64,000 nucleotides of DNA from Pegea sp. RAD2-039 (GCA_034620365.1 JAQGEQ010000079.1:1-64000); one strand, 5' to 3'; numbered from the stretch's first letter, positions 12,400 to 30,229 are shown. Notes: generated by a model not told the origin, from the letters alone. Numbers and translations: made by a program.

Positions 12400-12660
12400 A
12401 TACTTCAAGAAGACGCAAAACTCTGAATTCAAATCCGTAGTTGGAGCACTGTAGGTAGTTCGTCATTGTACTCAATATTCTTCTGGCAGCTCCTGTGACG
12501 CAAGCCAATCTTAAATGCATCAGTCCGTCTGTTCCGCTTATTTGTGGAAGAGTGGAATCCTGCTGCATGAGCAACAACTGGATATCCGTAACTTGTTTTC
12601 TGGCAAATATACGCTACACATGGCAGTTTGCGGCAGAAGCGGGCCTAAAAAAATGTTGGG
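12400..12660 (-). repeat. Unnamed dispersed repeat, copy 1 of 3
   Basis: On the minus strand this stretch reads ...ATCCAGTTGTTGCTCATGCAGCAGGATTC... and later ...CAGGAGCTGCCAGAAG...TTGAGTACAATG... The same blocks, in the same order, occur on the plus strand near 41.85-42.02 kb, and the first block also occurs near 49.65 kb. G+C is higher than the surroundings. One frame is open for 81 codons on the minus strand, but the other copies do not keep that frame. It is probably a non-coding or decayed retroposon. Confidence 0.6.
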
Positions 12661-15600
12661 TATATATTAAAAAATAAATGATGTAATGGTACTTAAGGGT
12701 AATCAAATGTATTAAAAGCTAATTTTCATTAAAAACTTCTTTAGTAACTAAATACTATTTAAAATAATGTATAATTCTAATTTAAACAAAATCAATTTTT
12801 AGTTTTTACAATTTTTTTAATTGCTAAAAAGTATTATCTTAACATTTTTTTAGTTTAAATAAATATTTATCTAAGTATCTGTCTGGAAAGTTTCAAAAAT
12901 GTTTCTTACATCTTAATCATCGAATAATTTATCTTTAACACAAATATCGATTTTTATTTCTCCTAATTAATGTTTCATAAAATATAATTCATAGGAAGAG
13001 AGTTTACAAATTTATAGTTTTAGTTTAGTTATCTCCAGCATAAAAGATTTATATCTTACTAATCTTTTAGCCTTGAATAATTAAACTTTAATTCAATTAG
13101 TATTTTCAACAATTAAAATTGTAAGAAAAAGTTTTTCAAGAATTTCAAAATTGTTTACAAATAGAAAATGATTATTATTTTTGAAGATTTATTTAAATCA
13201 TTATTAAATATAATTTAAAAGTTAAATCTTTCTTGATTTGATTTAAATATAACCATTTCACAAAATGAATTTAAAAATTACTTCTGCAATACAATTGTTC
13301 CTTTATTTTTCACCTAAAATATTTCCAGAAAATGGTATTTAATTTGTAATTAAAAAGCGGTTAAGTTGCAAAGTACTTGTTGAAAAACGAAATCATAAAA
13401 ACACACAATGCAAATTTCTTCTATTTTATTTCCTTAATTTTCAAAACCATTCAAGCCGATCCTAGATGTAAATCTCAAATGTAAGTTTCATGGTTCATCT
13501 CATCGATATCATAAATCTGTTTTCACGCTCAAACTTTTCAATTGTTTATTTTCATTTAAAATACCATATTAAAATATTTGAAACAAGTTTTTATATTGAG
13601 TTTTCAAGTGCTTACATATACAACTTGGTTTGATTAGTATTGATATTTATAAGAATAGCGCTAGGCTTTTATTGGATTTTAGTTATAGATCTTATAGATA
13701 AAAAATCTTTTATTAAAAGGTTATTGGAAGTCTTTTTTCAATCCCCAAATTTTAGCAGTTGTTATGTTGCATTGAAATTATGTAAGGCCTTTATTAGTCA
13801 AATATTAACTGAAATGATTGATAGAAAAAGCAAATAGTTTTTAAATTCTAAAGATTCTGTGAGAAAAAGAGAAAAAATCTTTTTATAATTTTACAATAAG
13901 ACATAGATTAAGCAGAATTGAAATTCTGTTATTTATTTGTTTATACAAATTTGTTGGTTTTCAAGTTTACAAATTACTAAAAGAATTGCTGTAATTGTTA
14001 AGAATCGTGATTTATTTTTTTAGTTCTGTTTTAATGTTTGAATTTATTACTCAAATTAGCTTTAAAAAATCTTGAGCATTTTTTAAAGATTTTTTAATAA
14101 TTTTTTAAAGATTTTTTTAATCAACTTTTTATTTTTTTTTATACTGTTATCAAAACCTTATTTTTTTCTTACGTTGATTTAAAGTTTACCAAATCTTATT
14201 GACCATTTTAATAAAAAAGCTTATATAATTTATAAAATATAAATCATCAAATGAAAAATAAATATTTTGTATCTACAAGATGCTTTTTAGTTTAATTTTT
14301 AAGCAGGTTTTTCCAGAAATTCTGGCTAATTAATATGTAAACAATAAAACTTCTTTGAAATTTCGGGACACAGCTTATAATTTTTGAATACTTTTTATAA
14401 AATAGTTTTTACTAATGAATAGAATATATTTCAAATTTAAATAATTTTGACAATAACCATTAAAATATTTACTTTAGGTTGTTTTCTTGGACACTTGTGT
14501 TTACTTGACTAACAAGTCACTTTTGCCAGATTTAAATTTTTAAAAAGAACCTGCTTTAAAAGAAGAACAAGCCTTCAATTGTTCCTATAACCACACTTCT
14601 TAATCTATAGTCACGTGATATTTGCCATCAAAAAAGTAGTAAACGTCTGTAGATGGTGACGTAAGATAAAATATTTGAAAGATGAAGATATCCTCATATA
14701 CTTGAAGATTTTTTTAAAAAACAATTATTTTGTTTTTGTTAACTGTATAGATGACTTTAGCATATTAATAGATATATTTCAACTTCCATTAAAATTTGAT
14801 GGATCAATTTTCAGACTTTAGGTATTTGATATTTGTTAACTGATATCTACGTGGAAATAAAACTTTTACTTTAAGTAAAATTTTAACATTGCAAAACCAA
14901 TATGAAACTCTACTGACGTGTAAAGTATTTAAAGACAAATTAAGATATCTAAAATTATTTGCTAAATGAATGAGTAGATATAGTTTCAATTAAAAACTTC
15001 AATTTTATATCATTTTGGAACAATTAAATTTGGCCATAATTTTTCTTAAATGTTTTATTAATATGTTTTGAATAATGATAAAACAATTCACAACATGTAT
15101 ATATAGTCGCAAGATATATTTATTTGCTTTTTTAATTGTATAAAAGTATGTATAAATGTAAAATGAATTTTTTATAATGATTTTATTTTAGGAACTTAAA
15201 TTATTGATTTTTATGCTTAATATTTTCTAACAAACATATTTTAAGTAAATCATTTTTAAACCCTCAAATATTTTAAATTCTATGTAACTTTAGCTAATGC
15301 AAGAATTTTTAAAAACATTTTTCCAATTTATTTCAGTTATTTGAATGTTTACAAAGTTCACCATACTGACTTTTAAAAAACAAATGATGTTTTTGTATCT
15401 TGGAACAATTTGTAATTTTAAGATGAACTCTTAAAGCCCTTGAAACTTATCTTATTAAAGTTTTATTCTGTAACAAGTATTGATAAAGTTCATTTGATTA
15501 TACAATAAGTGATGAAAGTTTTATAATTCTGTTTGTCAATCAATAATACATTAAAGAGCATTTAACAAAAATAACAGATCGCTTTTCCATTTAGCCATTT

Positions 15601-16780
15601 TTCAAAACAACTATAAAAGCTGAATGTTGTCAAATCTACTTGGAATAAACTTTGATCTTGCTTTTTTGTCATTTCAAATAAAACCTCGTGTTTTTATTAG
15701 CTGTAAGCTGATGAACGTATTTTGAAAATAATTGACTTGTAAAAATCTTAATTAAGTTGTTAATGGTTTTTTTGGGCGGATTTATTTCTAGTTAGTATCC
15801 TTTGCCTGTGGTAAAATCAAACTATTTAATCGTGAGCAAACACAAACTATCTTAATCATTTCGAATTACAATGCTGAAATCAGCCTTAAAAAATAAATCC
15901 GAGAAAAAATTCTGTTAAAATTAAAAAAGAAGATAAATGATGGAAGATTTGTGAAGTTGATACTAATCAATCTTTTTTTAAAGTTGGTGATATTATTTTT
16001 TGGTTGCTTTGTATCGATATTGAGACGACCAAATGAAATGATTTTGATAAAGCGAAGAAAACTATGAGAAAAAGGTTGCCGATGGCACGCAGTGGTGCAT
16101 AACGGAATTTTGCAAAAGACAATTTAAAGATGAACTGTAACTGAAGATACACCTGAAAATTTAAAATTCTTTGTATTGGATTGTAAGCAAGGGTGTTTAG
16201 AGTCTTAACCATCTCGATAACAAGGTCGTCTACTCAATCGAAACGTAGTACGGTAAAGTTCTTTTGCGTTGATTTTTAGAAATAGTAGTTTTGATGTTTT
16301 GGGGTTTTAAACTCCTCAAGAATTGGGGTCAATTACGGAAGCGGTGTAATTGATAAGTTTTTATTTTTTGATAGTTCATAATTTCAATTTTTTGAATTGA
16401 TAAAATGGAAATTAAGAAAGTGAACGCTCATAAAAATTAAAAGTTTATTTTAAACAAGTTTTTTATTGGTTTTTCTTTTTTGCATTTAAAAATGTTAAAT
16501 ATTTTTAGTATTTTTGCTGTGTGAGTTATTTGATATAACTTTGATCATTTTTACATTACTAACATGAACATCTTTAAGCTTTTATTTAGATATCAGTTTG
16601 TCTTACTAAACCTTAGCAGATGACTTTGTTTTGACTAATCAACTAGTTATATAAATGTCAGCTACTTGAAAATATTTGTAAGCTGAATAAACTTTTTTGT
16701 TTGTGTTTTCACAGGAAAATATTAATTTTACTTTAAAATAGAACTTCTTTTGATAATACAGAAGACATTTTCCTTCAAAT
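12661..16780. other. Long intergenic region, no gene seen
   Basis: Mostly A/T-rich with no splice-supported exon. The open frame at 13640-13837 has the composition of random A/T-rich DNA. A TCACGTGA palindrome lies at 14611-14618. The last few hundred bases hold the promoter and 5' UTR of the Ras-like gene. Confidence 0.4.
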
Positions 16781-19700
16781 ATGTCTTTCCGTTCCTCTCT
16801 TTCAAATAACGTTCGACTTATGGTTGTAGGTGACAGCGACGTTGGTAAATCAGGTCAGTGGTTACACCATAATTATTATGTAATTATCAAAATATTATTA
16901 ACTTAAGCTTTTATTTTGTTATAATAAATTTTTGAACTCAAAAATACTTTTAAGAAATTAAATAGAATTTTATTTTGAGCAAATCAAATTCTTAGATCTA
17001 TTTTTAGCTATTACAAACACTTTTTAGTCTTTTCATTTCTCAATGTTCTAATGTCTTATCAATCTGGTAATCAAATTCGTTTAAATTAAATTTATCAAAA
17101 AGTTTATAAATATTTTTCAAAAATATTTAAAAATTATATTCATTAATTGACATTTGTAGTGGCCTTTGTTAATAATATATTTGCTAACTAGCAAAAAGTA
17201 TTTTTATAAAAAATATATGATAATAACTAAAAAAAAATGATATTAAATCATCGATAAAATTTACTTTCCATTATCAAGTCTTATAAATCAAAACCAAGTA
17301 CAAATAAATTTGTAACTAATTTCTTTTTTATCTTTTGCTAAATAATTAAACTTTTAAAACAATTTTATGGTGGCAATTACAGTTGTAAAAAACAGATTAG
17401 GAAAAAAAGCTAAAATAAAGCTTTTAAAATATTTCTTTTGGGTTAAATTAAATAATTTAATTAAAGTTCAGTTGTAGCTGATAAATTGGTAAAAATTCAA
17501 TTTTCTTCCAAGAATTTTCTTGCTGAAATTGTAATATCTTCAGCTAATAAGTTTATGTTAAATGAATACTAATCTAAACAAACGTTAAACAATGAAATAA
17601 TAACTTCAATTTACCTTTTTATTTTTATCGAAACATTTTTTTCAACAATTCTTTCGGAATAATCTTTTCAATGTTAATTTTTAAATTTAATTTTATCAAA
17701 TTTTCAAGCAGTTTTTTTTTCAAACAAAACTTTGTAAATTGTAACTGTAGCTTTGATATTTTAATGACGTTTATAATAGATTTAATTTGACTTTCTAAAA
17801 AAATAAGTTTTTACGGTTAATTAAGCATCAAATTTCAATTTAATTACTTTAAAATTAGAAGTTTATAACTGGAAGGTCTTAAAGGCATACATTTTTTTGA
17901 TATTAACTACCAAAGCTGCATATTTTTCTGTCTTAATTAACGTTTTAAGTAATCGTTGAATTTTTCAAAGTTTTTGACAACTTAACCTTTAGATAATATT
18001 TTCAAATATTTAATGTTTCTTTATATTTCAAGAAATTAAATTTTATCAAATTTAGAAAAATTAAATAAGATAAAATTAAACTTAGTGTTTGTACAATAGA
18101 TAATTTTATTATTAATAAAACTACTTTGCAAATTCTAAAAATTTTATTTACTTTTGTATGTAACAAATAGAAGTTCAAATTGTTGAATGTTGATTTATTT
18201 TTCAGCATTAGTTGTCAAATACCTGACCGGAAGGTTTATTTGGGAGTACCAATCGGATTTTGGTAAGTAGATACTATTGCTTTGTTAACAAACTAAGCTT
18301 TATGCAAAAAATATCGAATGTTTGTACATCAGTTTCTTATCATTACATTTTCTAGGAATTATTCTTTGAAACTAGACAAATAAACTGATTTTATTTGTGC
18401 ATTAAACTCATCTTTGTCACGATTACTCAATACACGCTCATCATCTTGAGGATTTAAAATTAAATCTAAATTAGTAAATTCACCAAATACTATAAATAGA
18501 AACTTTTTAAAGTTTATTCTGCAAGTAGTTATTAGCGATTGAAAAAAGGTTATAACTAGTGGTACATAAACTCGTTTAATTAATAGAATCAAATAGATCT
18601 TTACTTAAATGGTTTCCTTTCACTTCAATGATATATTTTTGAATATTTTTAGGATGATAAAATAATTCCTATTTTTTGCTGAAATAATGTCTAGACATAA
18701 AACATCTTAAATTAGTTTACATTTCATTGATTCTGTATACAACAACGTTTTCATCCAGAATTTTTAAAATAATTTTCTCATTAAATTGTTCATATGAGTT
18801 TTGGTGAAGCTGGTTAAGTTTTTAAACAATCATTATTTTAACGTCAGTTTTATAATAAGAATTTGAAAATAAGATTTTATTTCAAACGAACAAATTCAAA
18901 TAAATTTTACATAAACCCTCTTCTTTTGCAGATCGTTTAATTTTCAAAGATTTGATATAGAAATTGCTCTATAGCTTAAATTAAACTATTTACATACCAA
19001 TAATGTAATCACCACCGCAAAAAATAAACTAAAAATATTCACAAAGACAATTATGGTGATAATTTAACATCGTTTTCTCACAATTTAAGTTCTTCCCTAG
19101 AAGTTGATCTATTGACAGTCTTTCTGACTATATTTTTTGGCTAATCAAGAAAGCTGAAATGTTGTTGCTTTTATTTTAAGCTTCTTTTATGGCGATTACG
19201 CGATCTTAAAACAGTTTAGAGGAATTTACCTCTTCAATTTACTCATTTATATTCTTAGAGTTTGAATTAGCTTCAAGTTAGATGTTAATTTTAGATTAAA
19301 CAAACTAAAACTTTAGCAGTAGGTGACTTATGTTTCATTTATAATAGATTGGAAGTATTCTTATCAAACTCAAATTGACGGTGAAGAAGTTCATATGGAA
19401 ATCATTGACTCGCTTACCATGGTAAGACATTTTATTGTAATTGCGTTTGTAATGAGTCGTGTAACTTTTTACAGCTGAAGGTATTAGTAATCAGATTCAA
19501 TTTTTTTTCAAAATATTTTCCTACTTAATATTTTCTAAGATTTATTTTTAGCTTTAAATTGTTCTTATATTAAATTTTAAGTTGAATATTTCTGCAAAAA
19601 TTTCTGCCAAAAAACTAGCAACTGAAGATTACTAAATATTTCGGCAAATAAGTTTGTAATTTTTACTTTTAATAAAAATCCGCGAAAAATATTTTAATCT

Positions 19701-20999
19701 AATCATTCGAATTAGAATCTATACATTCTTCAGTTAATCTTTTAAGTCACTTTATTAAATGTGTCAAATCTTTACAACTGAAGTCACAAATTTAGAAAAT
19801 ATGATTTTATTCGTTTATTATATTTATAAAAAGACTTTTTTACCAATTATTGATCAAACATTTTAATTTAATTAAGTAATTTCAGCAAAGAGGTAAACGT
19901 GAAAAATAATCAAACTTTTAAGTATTAAAGCAAAAATAGAAACATAAAACAGATATTTCCTCAAAAGGTCTTTACTATCAAGTTACTTATTACTAAAAAT
20001 ACATCTTACACAGGCTAAACTTTGTTACACCCATCAAGCTAAAGTAGTTCGAGTTTAATTCATAATTTTGTGAGAAATGTTAAAACTTAATCTGATGATT
20101 ATAGCCTGTCTACACTTTTCCATAAAATATTGTCGCCTCTTCAACGCTTAAATTGAATTAAGGTAAGTTTCTAGGATCTAAAAAACGCCATTTTTAAAAC
20201 TATCCAATCATTTATTTAATTGTTCAACTATTTATTAAGCTTAGAATCGATGATATCATCAAATTTTCTGAACCGTAAAAACACCAAAAGATTAAGCCGT
20301 CAGAATACATCGAGATTTTATTTATCGTGTTTAACAAACTGATGACGTCATTAAATACAGGATGACGTACACATGACGTGGGCGGAAGGTTTTTTAGTGG
20401 TTTATGACATCACTAACTTGAAGACATTAAATCATCTAGAGAAGTTGAAAAAGAAGATTGAATTGACGAAGCAGAATAATAACTACGCCATAGTTGTCGT
20501 TGGCAACAAAACAGACCTTGAACACTGTCGCGCAGTTGAGCAAGAGTACGCGTCGCAAATTGCGTCACGCATCGGTGCCTCCAGTCACGTGATGTGTTCA
20601 GCGTGTGGTTCTGAATCAACAATTCGTTTTGTGTTTGATGAGTTATGTCGCGAGGTGGCTGGTCTCCGTCAAAAAGCTGGTTTCCAGAAGCCTGAAAGAC
20701 GTAGAAGAAGCTTAGCTCAAGTCCGTCAAGGTCTCAAGATGCTCGTGTACACGGGAAAAAGCAAGCAAGTGAGTCCAGGACACAATAAGCCCACCAACAA
20801 CAGTGGGACGAATAAAACAACCACAGATGGTAGTAGTCCTAGTGGTTCTAATAAGTCAAGTAGTTTACGAAAAGGAAGACAAAACGCCACAATTATGTCA
20901 GCTCCTGTTATCAATTCTGATGATCACAACATCTTTCTTTCGCTCTTTCATGATGCAGATCATAAACGAGGCAAAGAAGATGCGGATCATGCATCGTAA
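16781..20999 (+). CDS. RERG-like Ras-family protein with degenerate switch motifs
   Basis: Small GTPase-like protein of 280 residues. Exons: 16781-16853, 18206-18262, 19348-19421 and 20361-20999, in continuous frame. The P-loop is intact (GDSDVGKS, residues 17-24), as are NKTD (G4) and CSAC (G5). The flanks RFIWEY, WAEGFLVVYDIT and ELCREV are typical of RERG/RASL proteins. Switch I reads EYQSDFDW where RERG has a conserved Thr after DP, and DTAGQ of switch II is replaced by DSLTM with a gap of about five residues. Nucleotide cycling is therefore doubtful. A Ser/Asn/Lys-rich tail of about 75 residues ends without a CAAX box, like RERG. Introns of 1352, 1085 and 939 nt are long for this window. 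A missed exon between 19421 and 20361 is the main alternative to a true loss of switch II. Confidence 0.8.
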
Positions 21000-22460
21000 A
21001 GATCAGTTTAAAGATCACTTCTTTCACTGCCGTAATTAATTTTTGTTTTTCTTTTTTATAATTCAATTTGATAAAACTTTTTTAGTTTTTTTTATGTATT
21101 TAAGAGAACTTTGTGGAGTTTGTTGTGAGTTTGATTGTATCATCAAATGTAGAGAAAATTAATCACTTATATCTGTAATGAATTCGTTTTGACAAAATAC
21201 TTTTTATTAAACTCAAACTTTATTAAGCTGAGCAGCTTACTTTGTATCATTGGAAACAGTTAACTAGACGTTTGTTTGTTATAAAACAACCATTTGTTTG
21301 TTATTAATTCATACTGAGTCTGTTTTTTTTTAAACAAAGTTTTAGTCAAAACGATATAAAGACGTTTGATAATCTCAGTTCCTATAATTATGATTTTGAA
21401 TTTATTCATTTTGCTATGTTTATATTAAAATTTGAATTCCTTTGAATCTTTTTTTCATAGCTTTGATAACAAACATCAGACTAAACACAATTTTGTAGTA
21501 AAAAATGTTACAATGAAAACTGAAAATGGATCTAGAGAAAGAATCTTTACAAAAGATTCTCAGAATACTTCAAATATTAAAATCTCATCAAAGTTTGATC
21601 TTGATATGAATACTTAAGGCTATATGCTGCAGGACTTTACAAAACCTTCAATTGTAGTGAGTATCAGTATTACTATAAAAATATACAAAAACTTAAAGAA
21701 TTTTTCAAGATGTAATCTCAATACAAGATAAAAGTTAAGAGAAGTCTTTCAGAGATGTAATCCTTTAGAAATTTGCTCTTCTCATGTTTCTGTTTACAGT
21801 TTTACAGGGTATATAAGAATATTTTTATTATTAATATCGATTTTTATGACTGTATCAAACAAAAAAGTATTTAAAGAGATTAAAAGAATATATTAATAAA
21901 AAATTGTAAGACTAGTTTGTTGATTTTAATTTAATTTTGATTTAAATCTTAAAAAATGTTTAGAGATTTTAATGTAATTCTTTTAAACAAAATGGTTTTT
22001 AATAAACAATCTATTCAGTAAAATTAATATTCTAAACAATTTGTTGTTGATTTATTTCAAATTACATAGTTTGTATTTTTTGAATAAATATATTTTATGG
22101 TATACAGTTATAAGACAAGTGTTCACAAATCAGTCAACAAATCTTTAATATTCTTTTTATTGTAACTATAATCGATGCCAAAATAAAACTGTTAAGTTAA
22201 AAAGATTAATCATTAAATAAAATATTTAGAGATACAACTCATTTGCTAAGGGATTTTTTGATTTTGAAAGTTAACTTTGTTTAATTAATACATTTACTGG
22301 TAACAGATTAAAAATATGGATTACAGCTTGTCGAATGCTGAATAAAAATTGTTCTAACTTATTTATTAATTTAATAAGTTAATGCAGACTAAAGTATTTT
22401 CCCTACTTACCCTGAGTTAGATTAAATATTAAATTAGTTTTGAATATTTCTGCAATACAG
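21000..22460. other. 3' UTR and intergenic DNA after the Ras-like gene
   Basis: No exon recognised until 22461. The short open frame at 21432-21617 has no family resemblance and lacks splice support. The region is A/T-rich, with ATTAAA/AATAAA-like strings that could be poly(A) signals. Confidence 0.35.
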
Positions 22461-23524
22461 GAAAAGTAGAAGCAGTTCTACTGGTTATTTTTCAAATGAT
22501 GAACATTAGTGCCAACCACACACTTCAATCAATTTCTGAAACTCTTTACTATGACTCAGAATTGTCGCACGAGAGACTTCTTCAGTTTTTGAATTAACAT
22601 GAGTTGTAGCATTCACTTCCTTCTCCGAAACAATAGTCTTGAGAGTTCAGATCTGACGATGAAGGAAGACATTAATCATATCCTGAGTTTTATTTGTTGT
22701 GTGTGCGGGTGTATTGCCCTGCTAAAAAATAGAAAGTCTTTAAGGTGAAAAGTCTTTAAGCTTTTTTATCTTAGCTCGTCTTCAAGCCAAAATGTTCTCA
22801 AATACCATTTAAGATACATTCAAGATTTTTTGTTGAAACCCTGTCGTTTTAAGAGTTGAATTTGGCAACATTTTTATGTGAAAACAAATCTGTGAACATT
22901 TGATAATAATCTAATCTCATTAGTTTGTCTCTTTCATTAAAAAATATTTAATCTGTTCAGCTTCTTCTTAACTTTTTAAAGAAGTCTTTGAATTAAACTA
23001 AAATTTTAATGGAAGACTGTCCAAGAAAATATTTTCAGCAATTCCACACTTTTATATTAATAATGCTCAAAGGTTTGAAGGTAGTGTACAGATGTATTAT
23101 ACGATAAGAGCAAGTAGACACGAAACAAATACATCATAAAATTGGATATGGATGAGGGTACCAAGATAAAATAACAGTTTTTATCCTTTTGACGAAAACG
23201 CTCGTGACCGAAGGATTCGATGGTGAAGACTCACCCAATAGGATTTCATAGTGAGATGTGATCATGATTGTTTGATGACCGTAGAACCTATCATCTGTGC
23301 ACTGTTTTCTTTCTGCTTTGGAAGGTGCTGACGTTTCATTGAAGAAGTTTTACTGAGTCTTTGAACTTTTTTCAGGGTACCTGAGGACAGATAAATCGAT
23401 TTCAGGAGATTGGTTATTTGTTATTCTTAAGACGCGACTGAGGCAACTGAATAATGTTTTGATCAATTATCTTAGTTATTTAATATATGACCGACTGTCG
23501 TCAAGATTACAACTCAAGTTGTGA
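22461..23524 (+). CDS. Probable multi-exon gene of unknown product (incomplete model)
   Basis: This kilobase is richer in G+C than its flanks and contains protein-like open pieces bounded by splice signals. Candidates are an exon from 22461 (GKVEAVLLVIFQMMN... ending near RLL), joined across a 52-nt intron to LESSDLTMKEDINHILSFIC; an exon near 22785 (SSSSQNVLKYHLRYIQDFLL); and a terminal exon from about 23375 (GYLRTDKSISGDWLFVILKT) ending at a TGA near 23522. Between about 22860 and 23370 I could not find joins that keep one phase throughout, and no start codon is fixed. The gene may be real but mis-modelled, a pseudogene, or partly on the other strand. I do not recognise the family. Confidence 0.3.
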
Positions 23525-24743
23525 TTTTAAAATACTTTTGTTGATCATAAGTAATTTTTAGATGTATAATATAATATACTTTATCAAACTTTCTTGATAG
23601 TTTTATTTATACTAATTTTAAAAAGTCTTGAAATTCTAACAAGCTTTAATGCAAATTAATAAAACAGTTTAGATGTACCTTTGCACTTAATCTAAAATTT
23701 CTGGGTATCAATTGAAGAATATTTTCTGAGTTTATCAAGAAATTTTAAAACGATTAATTAAATCAGTTAGCACTATTACTTGCATAAGCAAACTGTAATA
23801 TTAGTGGATAAACCTCATAAAGATTAACAAAAATATTAAAAATTACTAATGTATCTGTAAGCTTAAATTTATTTTAAGTAAAATATTTCAATATCTTGCA
23901 CAATTTTTACAACGCATTTGAGTAATTTCACTGAAAGATTTGCTAACTAACTAATAAATAGCTTAATTATTTAATCAATACTTAGATTTATATAAAAATA
24001 TTGGTTGCTTTGCCTTTTCTAAAAATCGTGATATGGTATTATTTAGTCATATTTTATTACAACAAAATTGGCAAAAGTCTTTTTAGTCAAAAACATTTAT
24101 TCGGTATAAATCAGTTTCACGTGTCAGGTCTTTTGTGAGCAATTTTCTGTAGCAACTTAATAGTAGAAGATAACGATCTTTCAAATTTAAAGCGTTTTTG
24201 TTCCAACTATTTTGGCTGAATTAATTTTTTTTAATCAAAATTTTTATATTACTTTTTTTGTAAATTAAGGAAAGTATTTTTATTTAAAATGAAAATTAAT
24301 TATTTGGTTGATTTTAAATATTTTTTTTTGCTATTTTATCTTAATTCTATTTTATCGCTAAATTAAGATTTCTTATTATATATTAATTAGAAAAAAACTG
24401 TTTAATAAATATTTTTTATAAAACTTTTAAACTCTGTATAAAGTTGGAAAAGTCATTAGAATGAATACTCAAGGTTTTTTTCTAATATTTTAAAGTTAAA
24501 AAAAAACAATTTTTATTGAAAGTTTGCTTTTTTATGTTTATTTTGTCTTTGTTTTCTCATTACTAAATAAAATATTCTGAAAATATTTTAAAATATTGCT
24601 TATGTCTTAAAGATATTATTAGGTACATAAGTTTGCTGTGTTTTTATTTATTTTTTATCTCTTGTTTACAAATGTTCAAATATTTATTTCTAAACAATAT
24701 TTTGTTTTCATTATGACCAGGTAGTAAAAGTTTATAGTATGAT
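23525..24743. other. Intergenic DNA upstream of the GALNT gene
   Basis: Extremely A/T-rich with long T runs; nothing coding is seen. It should hold the GALNT promoter and 5' UTR. A CACGTG lies at about 24119. Confidence 0.4.
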
Positions 24744-28791
<4,048 letters not shown>

Positions 28792-30229
28792 ATCAGGTTG
28801 CTATTTTAGATAAAAGTTCAAAACACAAATATTTGAAACGATTTTTGCTTTTTTAGAAATATTCGACATTCAACTAATTGGTGTTCAAAAATTTATTTTT
28901 CAGCTTTGGAATCAGACGATCAGATTCGAGATGAATAATAACCTAATTAAACGTACTTTAGGAATTATTAAGATATAAAGACCATTACTGTTGATTTTCA
29001 AGTGCAAAAAATCATTTAGATTGTTTTTTGTTGTTGTTATTTTAGATAGATTTATATTTTCTTTGACTTTTAACAAACATTTTTCATTTAATGTTTTTGA
29101 ATTAGTAGATATTGTTATAACTCTAGATGCAGCAGATTATTTTAGCTTGGAGATTATAAGTCACAATCATTACTAACATCATATACTTCTATTTCATATC
29201 TACAAAAATTAGAATTTTCTAGTTTGTCATTGTTCAAATATCATTCGACCTTGTTATAATACAGCTTTTCTTTTATGTAACTCTCTCCAAACTTTTCGTA
29301 ATAAACTGAAAGTTTTGCAAGCTGTAAACGAAACTATTTTTTTTTAATTTAATGGAAATTTTGAGATAGTTGAAAGTTTTTTTATTTTAAATTATTTAAA
29401 TTAATGTTTCTAAAATATTTTGAAACACAACCATTTTACAATAATTCAGTTTAGATTGGTTTTTATCTTTTTTTTGCCAAGTTTTCAGTTTGGTGGTTAA
29501 AAGCTGCTTATTACTTTAAGGGTTTCAAACCAACAAAATTGTTTTGATGCTGAAACAAGTCTTTAACGAAACTAAATAACTTCATTATTGAATTGTTTTT
29601 TAGTAATTATTTTTAATATTTAACAAAATAATTTGAAAGGAGATGAAAATATTACCTCAAAAATATTGATGTTTGTTTGATTCAAAGTTAAATAAAATCA
29701 AAATTTGTCATCTAACTTGATATGCATTGTATAATAAATATACAAAATTTGGAATTATTATAAATGTCGTTAAACTAAAGAGTTAATTAGAATAATGTTT
29801 CTAAAAACCTTTTGCCATAAGCAATTGCTTAGCGTTCAATTTATAATTTTTTCCCCACTATTTTAATGTTTCAAGTATTTTATAGACTTAGATAACAGTA
29901 AGATAAGTTTGTGGATGTTACACAAATATATTATTATCATTGGTTGATAACTTGTTTTTCATAATTTCAGAAAACTTAAACTCCAAATTGTTATGAAAAA
30001 TATTTTCGAGAAATAACAATAAGTTGCCACATAATCTAATTAGAATTGATTTTAACGGTTTTATGTATCTATGCAGATAGGTTTTGTTATTTGGTTTGTT
30101 GATTATAAACGTTAAAGATAATTTATTTTGCTTTTTTACTTATTTTAACAAGGACTTGAAATATCAACAAACAGTTATTTAAAAAGAAGAATCTATGAAA
30201 AGTAAGATTAAATAAATGTATTTCGATGC
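28792..30229. other. 3' UTR and intergenic DNA after GALNT
   Basis: No exon recognised. The short open frame at 28991-29176 is A/T-driven. AATAAA-type strings (for example near 29300) could serve as poly(A) signals. Confidence 0.4.

Noticed and set aside
13640-13837. 65-codon open frame on the plus strand
   Set aside because: Composition is that expected of A/T-rich DNA. There are no splice signals and no family resemblance.
20413-20914. Antisense and shifted frames over the last exon of the Ras-like gene
   Set aside because: The plus frame carries clear Ras motifs and joins upstream exons in phase; the others are shadows.
21432-21617. 61-codon open frame on the plus strand
   Set aside because: Low-complexity Asn/Ser/Lys/Phe content, no recognisable family and no splice support; likely 3' UTR or intergenic.
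22600-22730. Minus-strand GNTPAHTTNKTQDM resembling the DNAPAHT motif of Tc1/mariner transposases
   Set aside because: No other transposase motif follows and a stop intervenes. Plus-strand exon candidates in the same place have better splice and frame support.
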